Below, piece after piece: positions 25,609 through 33,941 of a stretch of 47,009 bases of DNA. Below the pieces are notes generated by a model. That model did not search any database and was not told where the DNA came from. It was given only the letters and a program-made list of their open reading frames with translations. This DNA comes from Frankia alni (GTDB lineage: Bacteria > Actinomycetota > Actinomycetes > Frankiales > Frankiaceae), in contig JAMFSN010000332.1 in NCBI GenBank assembly GCA_026225295.1, positions 1 through 47,009 of the forward strand, given 5' to 3'. Within the stretch, counting starts at the first letter, position 1, and the number at the start of each line of letters is the position of its first letter. The position numbers and the translations under genes were made by a program.

Positions 25609-25926
25609 CGATCCGGTAACGCACCAGGGCCGAAACCACCTGGGAATGAAGGCGCGGCCGGGAGCCAAACGGGGGATGGCCCTCGGCCGCTCATGACATC
25701 ATGCCCCAGTCGCCCGTCCCGGTGGAGGGGAACCCACCGAAAGATCAGTCCTACCGTTGTCCGTAGTCGGCTTCGTGGTCTTCCCGCGTGCTCCTCGCTG
25801 GCCCGTTTCCGTGCCCCGAATTCGCTCGGCCCGCCCGTTGCACCGGGCTGAGCTGGGCAATCGTGAAGTTCGTTCGGGATTCTTACTCCTAGATCACGAA
25901 GCGTCGGACGGTATTAGAGTTGCACC
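25609..25926. other. Divergent promoter region, phosphotransferase / LuxR regulator
   Basis: 318 bp separating divergent genes. No supported gene. A TAGAGT hexamer at 25915-25920 lies 6 nt before the LuxR-family GTG start, consistent with a leaderless transcript. A short GTGG/CCAC hairpin occurs near 25729-25746. Confidence 0.5.
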
Positions 25927-28710
25927 GTGATGGGCCGGAGTGAAGCGAAAGGCCGTTCGCGGGATCTGTTTGTCGCCCGTCAGTCGGAGTTGGACCTGCT
26001 TGCCGACGCGGCGGCCCGGGCCGCCGGTGGCGAGGCCCAGTTCGTCCTGGTCTCGGGTCCGTCCGGGATCGGCAAAAGCGTTCTGGTCGCGCACGCGGTC
26101 CGGGCGATGCGCGGGTTTCTGCAGCTCTCGGTGGCCGCCGATGAATTGGACGGACTGGTGGGCTACGCCGCGCTGGGGCAATTGACCCCGGCCCTGGCCC
26201 GGCTCGGCGCGGACGCATTTCCCCTGCTGGCGGCCGGGCCGCCCGCCGAAGCCACGTTCCTGGGGGTGGCCGCCGAACTGGTCCGGATGCTCGGTGACCT
26301 GGAGCCTGGCCGGCCGGTCGTGTTGATCATAGAGGACGGGCACTGGCTGGACAGCCGCTCGGCCCGGGCCGTCCAGCTCGCGGTGCGCCGGCTGGGGATC
26401 GAGCAGGCGCTGGTGATCGTGACGACCCGCGGTGGGTCCCGGCCGGTCGACCTGGCCTGGTCGCGGCTGGCGGCCGCGGACGGGCCGGGGACCCGGATCG
26501 ACCTCGGTCCCCTGACGGTCACCGAGGTCGGCGAGCTGGCCCGGGTGGTGCACGGCCGTCCGCTGCCGCCCACCTCGGCGGTGCGCCTGCACACCCACAC
26601 CGGCGGTCATCCGCTGCACGCCCGGCTCCTGCTCGAGCAGCTGTCCTGGAACCGGCTGGTGTCGATCACCGGTCCGCTGCCCGTTCCCCGGTCGCTGGCC
26701 GACGCGGTGCTGGCCCGGCTGGCCACGGCCTCGGCGCCGGCCCGGGAGCTGGTCATCGCGGTCTCCGTCCTCGGCGGTACGCCTTCGCTGCCGTTGGCCG
26801 CGGCGGTCGCCGGAGTCGATCAGGGAGCGGCGGCGGCCGACGAGGCGGTGTCCGCCGGCCTGCTCGAAGAGGTCGAGGAGGCGGCCGGCCGGGGGCTGGC
26901 GCTGATCCACCCGTTGCTGGCCGGAGCGGTCATGGCCGGCCTGAGCCCTTCCCGCCGACGGGCCGTCCACCTGACCGCGCTGCGGCACGTGCAGGGCGAC
27001 GGGGCCCTCCGGCACCGCGTCGCGGCGGCCCAGGGACCCGACGACGAGCTGGCCCGGGCGCTCATGTCGGCCTCGATCGCCCATCAGGAGGCCGGGCGGC
27101 CGGCGCTCGCGGCGGCCGGGTTCCTGGCCGGCGCGGATGTGACCTCCGACGCGGTCAAGGCGGAGCGGCGCTTTCTGCTCGGGGTCGCGCTGCTGCTCAC
27201 GGCGGGCGACATCGTCCGGGCCAACGAACTGGGCACCCGGGTGCGGGAATGTGACCCGAGCGGGGACCGGGACACCGTCCTGGCCGGCCTGGCCATCTTT
27301 TCCGGCCGGTTCGACGAGGCCGAGCAGTGGCTGGCCGCCGCCGCCCGGCACGCGGCCGGTGGGCAGGACCCCCGGCTGGTGGCGGCGGTCAGTCTGCTCG
27401 GCGCCATCTTGAAGGTGCCGCTCGGGACCGGCGGTCAGGTCGAGGCGGCCGAGGTGCTCGCCAATCCGGCCTCGCCGCCCGACTGGCGGCGCGAGGCGCG
27501 CGTCCTGGGCGCCATGGCCGCCGCCTCGGCCGGCGACCTGGACGGCGGATTCGCCCTGGTGGCCCACCTGCCGCGCGCCGTCTCCCGGGTCGACCCGGAC
27601 GACCTGCCGCTGCTCGGGCTCCGCGGCGGCCTGCAGTTCTGGGCCGGGCGGGAGGAAGCGGCCCTGCGGGACCTGCGGGCCATCGAGGCCGGCATCACCG
27701 ACGGCGCGTCGGTCCAGCTGTTCCTGCCGTTCTCGCTGGCCCTGCTGGCCGAGGCGGAGCTGGCGGTCGGTTTGTGGGACGACGCGACCGCCCACGCCGA
27801 GCTCGCGGTGACGGTCGCCGACGCCGAGGGTCGGGCCATCGCCCTGCCGGTGGTGCACTCGATGGCGGCCCGCGCGCTCGCGGAACAGGGCCAATGGGAC
27901 CAGGCTGCCGAGCACCTCGCGGCCGGCGGGTTCTGGCGGGAGGTGATGCCGTCCCCGGCCAACCAGGTCTACCTGGCGCTCGGGGAGGCGACGCTGGCCC
28001 GGTCCCAGGGTCGACCCCAGGCGGTGCTGGCCGCGCTGGAGCCCCTGGTGGCCAACGGGATCCGGTTCCGCCGGGGCTACTGGCAGGTCCTGCGGGCCGA
28101 GGCGTTGCTGGCCGGCGGATCCGTGGCGGCCGCCCGGGCGCTGGCCGGCGAGCTGGCCGGCGTTCAGCCCGACCGACCGGCGGAGCCCGGCCTGGTCGGG
28201 GTGGACGCGCGCCTGGCCTACGCGCAGGCGTTGCTGGCCGACGGCGACGGTGCCCAGGCCGGCCGGATCGTCACCGAGGTGGCCGACCAGCTGCCGGCCG
28301 GGCGCCCGTTTCCCCGGGCCCGGGTGGATCTGGTGCACGCGTCGGTACTCATGGCCGTCGGTAAGGCCCCGGCCGGGCTGACCGTGATGCAACAGGCGTT
28401 GCGGGGCTTCACCGACCTCGGTGCGCAGCCCTGGGTGGCCCGGTGCGAAGAGGTGCTGGCCGGGGCCGGTGAAACCAGCCGGGCCGGGTGGCGGCGCGTC
28501 GAGGACACGCTGACCCGCCGGGAGCGCGAGGTCGCCAACCTGGCCGCCACCGGACTGTCGAACGCCGAGCTCGCGGCGCACCTGTACGTCAGCCGCAAAG
28601 CGGTGGAGTACCACCTGACCAACGTGTACGCCAAGCTCGGGATCTCCTCCCGACGCCAGCTGCCGACCCGGCTCGACGCCGCGCGGTCCCGGGTCGCCCG
28701 ACCGTCCTGA
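25927..28710 (+). CDS. LuxR-family (LAL) ATPase transcriptional regulator
   Basis: A 927-residue large ATP-binding LuxR regulator. The N-terminal AAA/STAND ATPase has Walker A GPSGIGKS (44-51) and Walker B VVLIIEDGHWLD (about 130). The middle 600 residues are Ala/Leu-rich helical repeats of the TPR type. The C-terminal 65 residues are a GerE/LuxR helix-turn-helix (LTRREREVANLAATGLSNAE, VSRKAVEYHLTNVYAKLGI). Such proteins often activate neighbouring pathways in response to an unknown small molecule; the divergent phosphotransferase is a possible target. Start is GTG 25927 or ATG 25930; no ribosome site is seen, and a TAGAGT hexamer lies 6 nt upstream of GTG. Confidence 0.93.
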   Translation: MMGRSEAKGRSRDLFVARQSELDLLADAAARAAGGEAQFVLVSGPSGIGKSVLVAHAVRAMRGFLQLSVAADELDGLVGYAALGQLTPALARLGADAFPLLAAGPPAEATFLGVAAELVRMLGDLEPGRPVVLIIEDGHWLDSRSARAVQLAVRRLGIEQALVIVTTRGGSRPVDLAWSRLAAADGPGTRIDLGPLTVTEVGELARVVHGRPLPPTSAVRLHTHTGGHPLHARLLLEQLSWNRLVSITGPLPVPRSLADAVLARLATASAPARELVIAVSVLGGTPSLPLAAAVAGVDQGAAAADEAVSAGLLEEVEEAAGRGLALIHPLLAGAVMAGLSPSRRRAVHLTALRHVQGDGALRHRVAAAQGPDDELARALMSASIAHQEAGRPALAAAGFLAGADVTSDAVKAERRFLLGVALLLTAGDIVRANELGTRVRECDPSGDRDTVLAGLAIFSGRFDEAEQWLAAAARHAAGGQDPRLVAAVSLLGAILKVPLGTGGQVEAAEVLANPASPPDWRREARVLGAMAAASAGDLDGGFALVAHLPRAVSRVDPDDLPLLGLRGGLQFWAGREEAALRDLRAIEAGITDGASVQLFLPFSLALLAEAELAVGLWDDATAHAELAVTVADAEGRAIALPVVHSMAARALAEQGQWDQAAEHLAAGGFWREVMPSPANQVYLALGEATLARSQGRPQAVLAALEPLVANGIRFRRGYWQVLRAEALLAGGSVAAARALAGELAGVQPDRPAEPGLVGVDARLAYAQALLADGDGAQAGRIVTEVADQLPAGRPFPRARVDLVHASVLMAVGKAPAGLTVMQQALRGFTDLGAQPWVARCEEVLAGAGETSRAGWRRVEDTLTRREREVANLAATGLSNAELAAHLYVSRKAVEYHLTNVYAKLGISSRRQLPTRLDAARSRVARPS

Positions 28711-28789
28711 CCGACCGTCCTGACCGACCGACCCGGAAACGGAACGTCCCGCGGGAACACCGCTTGCGTCGGCAACCACCTCGGCGGCC

Positions 28790-29170
<381 letters not shown>

Positions 29171-29266
29171 CTAGGGACGCCGAGCCCCCGCTCGGCCATT
29201 CTGGTTTCCCGGAGCGGTACTGGAACGCCCCGGACCGCGATGTCCTCCAGAAAATGGTGGCCCCAC

Positions 29267-29485
29267 ATGCGGGTGGAGATGGAGATTGTCCGAATCGATG
29301 ATCGTTTCGAAGGCACGCTTGCCGAGAGCGGGAGCAACGTCACGGTGCCGTTCTGTGGCGTGCTCGAGCTCATTGCGGCCCTCGAGCAGCTCGACCAGGT
29401 GAATGACGGATCGGGCGGGTCGGGCGGCGACGGGCCGGCGACCGGCCTCAATGACTTCAGCGGTGCCCGTTCGGGGGACGGGTGA
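29267..29485 (+). CDS. Small hypothetical protein with own terminator
   Basis: A 72-residue acidic protein of unknown function. The first 45 residues (MRVEMEIVRIDDRFEGTLAE, then VPFCGVLELIAALEQLDQV) look like a compact beta-hairpin plus helix resembling small actinobacterial proteins with a PFxGxLELLxxLE pattern; the rest is a Gly/Asp/Ser tail. ATG 29267 has only a weak ribosome site (GGTGG); ATG 29240 and 29279 are alternatives. Codon bias is less extreme than in the neighbours. A hairpin followed by TTTT at 29551-29597 supports a real transcript. It follows the monooxygenase relic on the opposite strand. Confidence 0.5.
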   Translation: MRVEMEIVRIDDRFEGTLAESGSNVTVPFCGVLELIAALEQLDQVNDGSGGSGGDGPATGLNDFSGARSGDG

Positions 29486-29550
29486 GGCCGGACCTGTAGA
29501 GGTCGGGCCCGGCTGAGGAAACCTGCGGCACGGGGGTCGCAGGGCGGAAT

Positions 29551-29597
29551 GGGCATGCGGGACGGCGCAACGGGGGTGCTGTTCCGCATGCCCTTTT
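29551..29597 (+). terminator. Intrinsic terminator after small gene
   Basis: Perfect 10-bp arms GGGCATGCGG (29551-29560) and CCGCATGCCC (29584-29593), a 23-nt loop, then TTTT. It is about 65 bp after the small gene's stop and just before the convergent P450 gene's 3' end. Confidence 0.6.
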
Positions 29598-29625
29598 CCC
29601 GACCCCGGGCTTTTCCTGACTCAGG

Positions 29626-31095
29626 TCACGCCGGGCGGTGTCCCGGCGGCCGGCGGTGGGCCGTCATCGGCAGGCCGTCGCGCGGTCGCAACGTCACGAG
29701 CGGCTGCGGGACGATCTCGACGCCCGGGTCGGGCGCGAACGACCAGCGGCGGCTGATGGCCGCCAGCGCCAGCACGCCTTCGGCGTGCGCGAACGTGTTC
29801 CCGATGCACTGGCGGGGGCCGGCGCCGAACGGGAAGTAGGAGTGCCGCGGCTGGCCGGGCGGGGCCGCGCCGACGCCGATGGCCGCCCCCCGCCAGCGCT
29901 CCGGGTCGAACCGGTCGGGGTCCGGCCACCAGCGCTCGTCGCGGTGCACGACCCACTGGCTGAACAGCAGCGTCGAGCCGGCCGGGAGTCGGTAGCCGCC
30001 GACGTCGCGTTCCTCGGTCAGGTGCCGGCCCATCGCCCACACCGGCGGGTAGAGCCGCATCGACTCGCGCAGCACCGCGTCGGTGTAGGGCAGGCGACCC
30101 AGGTCGGCCAGGGCCGGCCGGCGGTCGGCCAGCACATCGTCGAGCTCGGCGTGCATCCGGGCGGCAACCGCTGGTTCCTGCCCGAGCAGATGGTAGGTCC
30201 AGGTCAGCGCGTTGGCGGTCGTCTCGTGCCCGGCCAGCATGATGGTCAGCGCCTCGTCCCGGACCTGGTCGTCGGCCATCCCCGCGCCGGTGTCGGGGTC
30301 CCGGGTGGCCAGCAGCAGGGAGAGCAGGTCGTCGCCGTCGGCGCCGGCCCGGCGGCGGTCCTCGATGAGTTCGTGGACGACCCGGTCGAGCGCTTCGCGG
30401 GCGGCCCGGCGGCGTCGGGGCCCGGCCAGGGGAAGCCGTTCGATCGTCTCGAAGCCCGGGGTCCGGGCCCGACCGGCGGCGGCCATGTTCTCGTCGATCG
30501 CGGTCCGCACGACCGCGACGATCTCGCTGTCCAGGTCCACGCCGAACAGCGTGCGGGCCACGATCGCGAGCGTCATCTCGGTCAGCTCGGCGTGCAGGTC
30601 GAGGGCCTGGCCGTCCCGCCAGGTGGCGGCCGTGGCGTCGGAGATCTGGGCGAACGTGTCGCCGTACCCCTCGATGCGCTGGCGGTGGAACAGCGGCTGC
30701 AGGAGCCGGCGCTGGGTCCGGTGGACGTCGCCCGCGCTGGTCAGCAGCCCCTGGCCGAGCAGCAGGGTCAGCGGTTGGATGACCGTTCCGCCGGCGGTGA
30801 ACCCGCGCCGGACCGCGCCCTTGGCGTGGGTGCGGTTCGACCCGACCAGTCCGTCGCCGATCGCGGCCGGGTCGGCGACCAGGAACGCCGACACGGGCCA
30901 GGAGGTCAGGCGGACGACCGGCCCGTACTCCCGGCGCAGGCGGGTCAGGCCGCCCAGCGGATCACCCCGCAGCATCCGGGCCATCGCGAGCGCCCCGCCG
31001 CGCGGGCCGGGCACCTCGCCGACCCCGCGCAGCGGGGCCGGCGGGCCGCCCTCGGATGTGTCGGGTCGGGCGTTCGGGACGGGGGCGACGGTCAT
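29626..31095 (-). CDS. Cytochrome P450
   Basis: A 489-residue soluble P450 monooxygenase. Visible landmarks: I-helix oxygen-binding AGHETTA (about 286-292), K-helix ESMRLYPP with the ExxR pair (about 342), the PERF-like DRFDPERW, and the heme loop FPFGAGPRQCIGN with the thiolate Cys near residue 429. The layout and the HETT motif resemble the fatty-acid/hydrophobic-substrate type of bacterial P450s. ATG 31095 follows AAGGAG at good spacing; an upstream in-frame start at 31122 lacks one. The gene is 83 bp downstream of the LmeA-like gene, with a triple 15-bp repeat in between, and probably belongs to the same transcription unit as the two-component system. No ferredoxin gene is adjacent. Confidence 0.95.
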   Translation of the reverse strand: MTVAPVPNARPDTSEGGPPAPLRGVGEVPGPRGGALAMARMLRGDPLGGLTRLRREYGPVVRLTSWPVSAFLVADPAAIGDGLVGSNRTHAKGAVRRGFTAGGTVIQPLTLLLGQGLLTSAGDVHRTQRRLLQPLFHRQRIEGYGDTFAQISDATAATWRDGQALDLHAELTEMTLAIVARTLFGVDLDSEIVAVVRTAIDENMAAAGRARTPGFETIERLPLAGPRRRRAAREALDRVVHELIEDRRRAGADGDDLLSLLLATRDPDTGAGMADDQVRDEALTIMLAGHETTANALTWTYHLLGQEPAVAARMHAELDDVLADRRPALADLGRLPYTDAVLRESMRLYPPVWAMGRHLTEERDVGGYRLPAGSTLLFSQWVVHRDERWWPDPDRFDPERWRGAAIGVGAAPPGQPRHSYFPFGAGPRQCIGNTFAHAEGVLALAAISRRWSFAPDPGVEIVPQPLVTLRPRDGLPMTAHRRPPGHRPA

Positions 31096-31122
31096 CGACG
31101 TCTCCTTCGGGAGGTTCGGCAC

Positions 31123-31167
31123 GGGGTGGTTCGGCGCGGGGTGGTTCGGCGCGGGGTGGTTCGGCGC
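31123..31167. repeat. 15-bp tandem repeat x3 between LmeA-like and P450 genes
   Basis: Three identical copies of GGGGTGGTTCGGCGC at 31123-31137, 31138-31152 and 31153-31167, with a degenerate fourth at about 31111-31122. They fill most of the 83-bp gap just upstream of the P450 ribosome site. May be an operator or a slippage product. Confidence 0.85.
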
Positions 31168-31178
31168 GGGGAAGGCGG

Positions 31179-31838
31179 TCAGGACCGGCCGCAGGTCGGA
31201 TGGGCCGCGGCCTGCTGGTTGAAGGACGCGCCGGTCACCGACATCTGGACCCGGGGGCCGCCGTCGCCGGGGGTGATCCCGTCGAGGTGGGCGTCGAACG
31301 GCAGACCGCCGGCCAGCCCTGAGCCACCGGCCGCTCGCGGGAGGCTCGGGCGGCTGCCCGGCGCGTCAGCGAGCCGGGCGAGCACCGTCCCGAGCGGGAC
31401 GGTCGCGGCCAGCGTCGCCGACCCGACGGCCAGCTTCGTCGCGGTCCCGCCGCCCGGCAGACCGGTCAGCGGCGGCAGTCGCAGGTCGTGGAGGTCGACG
31501 GTCACGTCGGTCAGGACGCCCCCCGGGCCGCCCCGACCGGCGGTGACCCGGGCCGACGGGATGCGCCCGGTGACCGCGTCGACCAGGAACGGGAACCCGC
31601 CGACGCGGACCGAGACGCCGTCGCTGAGCGTCCCCAGGCAGGCCAGCCGGGCCGCCAACCGGTGGTCGACGGCCCGGACCAGCAACCGGTCGCCGACCGT
31701 CAGCGCGACGATGACCAGGGCGATCGCGCCGATCACGATCCGGTGCCGGCGACCCGCCGTCCGGACCGCCGGCGGTCGGGTCGGGCCCGGATACTCCCCG
31801 AGATAAGCCGTCATGGGAGGAGCAGACCCCGCCAACAT
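31179..31838 (-). CDS. LmeA-like (DUF2993) phospholipid-binding protein
   Basis: 219 residues with one N-terminal membrane anchor (about residues 34-52) and an extracytoplasmic domain of the DUF2993/LmeA type (ARLACLGTLSDGVSVRVGGFPF, VTVDLHDLRLPPL, ending in VTGASFNQQA). In mycobacteria LmeA binds phospholipids and supports lipomannan elongation; a cell-envelope lipid role is therefore likely, though specific function here is inferred. ATG 31838 follows CGGAG at good spacing. Three 16-bp-spaced repeats (31850-31888) lie immediately upstream, between this gene and the histidine-kinase stop codon, so it may be regulated by the two-component system. Confidence 0.8.
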   Translation of the reverse strand: MLAGSAPPMTAYLGEYPGPTRPPAVRTAGRRHRIVIGAIALVIVALTVGDRLLVRAVDHRLAARLACLGTLSDGVSVRVGGFPFLVDAVTGRIPSARVTAGRGGPGGVLTDVTVDLHDLRLPPLTGLPGGGTATKLAVGSATLAATVPLGTVLARLADAPGSRPSLPRAAGGSGLAGGLPFDAHLDGITPGDGGPRVQMSVTGASFNQQAAAHPTCGRS

Positions 31839-31849
31839 GCGAACTCCGT

Positions 31850-31888
31850 GTCAGCGCCCGCACCTGTCAGCGGCTGACGGCGTCAGCG
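31850..31888 (-). promoter_or_regulatory. Three CGCTGAC direct repeats at 16-bp period
   Basis: In the direction of the downstream gene, CGCTGAC occurs three times (plus-strand GTCAGCG at 31850-31856, 31866-31872 and 31882-31888), each exactly 16 bp apart. The last copy lies 11 bp before the LmeA-like start, partly over the promoter/ribosome-site region, and the first overlaps the kinase stop codon. An inverted GCTGAC also occurs at 31873-31878. A response-regulator operator is inferred. Confidence 0.45.
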
Positions 31889-33085
31889 CTCGGAATCGTC
31901 GTCCGGTCGGGCCGGGCTCACGGGCAGCGTCCGACCCACGGGCAGCGTCCGACCGACGGGCAGCGTCACGGTGACCGCCGTGCCGACGCCGACCGTCGAG
32001 TGCACCTCGGCCCGGCCCCCGTGGGCGGCCGCGGCGGCCGCCACGATCGACATCCCGAGCCCGCTGCCGCCCCGGGTCCGGTCCCGGCTGCCGGACACCC
32101 GGTAGAAGCGGTCGAAGATCCGCTCCACCGCCTCGGGGGGCATCCCCGGCCCGCGGTCGCGGACCTCAAGGTGCACCTCGCTGGCCGTCGACCCGGTGCG
32201 GGTCACCGCGACCGTGACCGACGCGGTGGTCGGGGTATGGACCCGGACGTTGGCCAGCAGGTTTCCGACGATCTGGCGGAGCGCGTCGGCGTCCCCGACG
32301 ATCACGCAGCCGGTCGGAACCACGGCCGTGATGGCGCGATCGGGCTCGACGACCGCCGCATCCGCGACCGCTTCCCGCACGACGAGCGACAGGTCGACCT
32401 CGGTGCGGTCCAGGAGCGGGCGCTCGTCCAGGTGGGCTGGGTCGAGGTGGGCTTCGTCGAGGTGGGCGAGGTAGAGCAGGTCGTCGACGAGCGCCCCCAT
32501 CCGCCGGGTCTCGGCCTGGACCCGGCGCAGCGCGTCGTCGGTCTCCCCGGGCGGGACCGCGCCCTGGCGTAGCAGGTCGACGTACCCGCGCACCGACGTC
32601 AGGGGCGTCCGCAGCTCGTGCGAGGCGTCGGCGACGAAGCGGCGCAACCGCTCCTGCGAACGGCCGCGCTCGTCGAACGCCGCCTGGATCTGGCCGAGCA
32701 TGACGTTGAGCGCGGCGGCCAGCCGACCGGTTTCGGCACGGACCGGGGAAGGTGGGACCCGGCGGGACAGGTCCCCCTCAGCGATCGCCGACGCGGTCTC
32801 GGCGACGTCGCGCAACGGACGCAGACCCCGGCCGAGCATCAGCCAGGCCGAGGACGCGATGACCGCCAGGATCACCACCCCGGCGATGGCTTCGACGGCC
32901 ATCAGGCGGTGCACGGTCGTCGCCACGGACGCCCGGTCGGCCCCGGGCCGGCCGAGCAGGTACGCGCGCAGCACCAGCACGCTGACCAGCGCCGTTCCGC
33001 CGATGCCGACGGTCGTCAGGACGACCAGCCCGGCCAGCAGTCGGACCCGGAGGCTGACGCCGCGGCGGAGGTCAGGTCGCGCCAT
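31883..33085 (-). CDS. Sensor histidine kinase
   Basis: A 400-residue membrane kinase of the OmpR-partner class. Two membrane helices (about 12-37 and 53-73) flank a very short external loop. A HAMP linker follows (GLRPLRDVAETASAIAEGDL), then the dimerisation/phosphoacceptor helix DASHELRTPLTSV (His near residue 155) and the ATPase domain with N-box VGNLLANVRVHTPT, DRGPGMP and GGSGLGMSIV. The C-terminus has in-frame repeats LPVGRT from 18-bp duplications (about 31919-31954). Its start overlaps the response-regulator stop by one base (TGATG), so the pair is co-translated. The stimulus is unknown. Confidence 0.95.
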   Translation of the reverse strand: MARPDLRRGVSLRVRLLAGLVVLTTVGIGGTALVSVLVLRAYLLGRPGADRASVATTVHRLMAVEAIAGVVILAVIASSAWLMLGRGLRPLRDVAETASAIAEGDLSRRVPPSPVRAETGRLAAALNVMLGQIQAAFDERGRSQERLRRFVADASHELRTPLTSVRGYVDLLRQGAVPPGETDDALRRVQAETRRMGALVDDLLYLAHLDEAHLDPAHLDERPLLDRTEVDLSLVVREAVADAAVVEPDRAITAVVPTGCVIVGDADALRQIVGNLLANVRVHTPTTASVTVAVTRTGSTASEVHLEVRDRGPGMPPEAVERIFDRFYRVSGSRDRTRGGSGLGMSIVAAAAAAHGGRAEVHSTVGVGTAVTVTLPVGRTLPVGRTLPVSPARPDDDSER

Positions 33086-33816
33086 CAGGCTGAGCGGTCC
33101 GGCGGGGCCAGCATGTAGCCGAAGCCCCGGTGGGTGGTGATGAGGGGCGGCCCGTGGGCGGCGAGCTTGCGGCGCAGGTAGCTGACGTACTGGTCCACGA
33201 CGGTGTCGCCGCCGGAGAAGTCGTAGGTCCAGACCGCGTCGAGGATCTGGGCCCGGGACAGGACGCGCCGGGGGTTGATCAGCAGATAACGCAGGAGCTT
33301 GAACTCGGTCGGCGACAGATCGAGCGGGACCCCGGCCCGGGTCACCGCGTGGGTGTCCTCGTCGAGCACGACATCGCCGATGGTCAGCACGTGGGCCGGG
33401 CCGGGGGCGCCGCGGTGGGCACGTCGCAGGACCGCCCGCACCCGGGCCACCAGCTCGTCCACCGAGAACGGCTTGGTCACGTAGTCGTCCCCGCCGTAGG
33501 TGAGGCCCGTGACCTTGTCCGCGGGCCCGTGCCGGGCGGTGAGGAAGATGACCGGGACATCGGTGTCCGGCCGGGCGCGCAGCCGCCGGCAGACCTCGAA
33601 TCCGTCGGTGTCGGGCAGCATCACGTCCAGCACGATGAGGTCCGGCCGGGTGGCGGCCACCGCCCTGAGCGCCTCACCGCCGGACGCGGCGGTGACGACG
33701 TCGAAGCCGTGGAACCGCAGCGACATCCGGACCAGGTTCACGATGTTCGGCTCGTCGTCGACGACCAGCACCCGGGGCCGGGGGCCGGCCGCCACCGGGC
33801 TGTCACCCATCCGCAC
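33085..33816 (-). CDS. OmpR/PhoB-family response regulator
   Basis: 243 residues. Receiver domain with acidic pocket VVDDE (about 18-22), phosphoacceptor Asp64 in IVLDVMLPD, and the conserved Lys in YVTKPFS. The C-terminal winged-helix DNA-binding domain has LSPTEFKLLRYLLINPRRVLS-like core and the terminal TVVDQYVSYLRRKL recognition region, ending in the wing THRGFGYML. ATG 33816 follows GAGGAGTGCGG. It is the first gene of a leftward set with the histidine kinase, LmeA-like protein and P450. Its likely targets include its own operon and the repeats near 31850. Confidence 0.96.
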   Translation of the reverse strand: MRMGDSPVAAGPRPRVLVVDDEPNIVNLVRMSLRFHGFDVVTAASGGEALRAVAATRPDLIVLDVMLPDTDGFEVCRRLRARPDTDVPVIFLTARHGPADKVTGLTYGGDDYVTKPFSVDELVARVRAVLRRAHRGAPGPAHVLTIGDVVLDEDTHAVTRAGVPLDLSPTEFKLLRYLLINPRRVLSRAQILDAVWTYDFSGGDTVVDQYVSYLRRKLAAHGPPLITTHRGFGYMLAPPDRSA

Positions 33817-33941
33817 TCCTCGGTCAGGTCGGTGAAATGATCCGGCTGGCCGCCGGAGCTGTCATTTCCGGTGCTTATATTCCGACAAGAACAGGCGGGC
33901 GAAACGCGCAGTGCGGTTCGCGCTGCCCGCTTATCCGGGTC

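Noticed and set aside
25720-25770. Resemblance to part of the c-di-AMP (ydaO) riboswitch, GGGGAACCCA-like segment
   Set aside because: The other conserved blocks of that riboswitch are not found in order, and the downstream gene is not a usual member.
25894-28779. 961-codon open frame antisense to the LuxR gene
   Set aside because: Composition (Gln/Arg/Gly/His-rich) is typical of the antisense shadow of a high-GC gene; the LuxR/ATPase motifs are on the plus strand.
29638-31806. 722-codon open frame antisense to the P450 and LmeA-like genes
   Set aside because: Shadow frame with no domain and no start context; all P450 motifs are on the minus strand.
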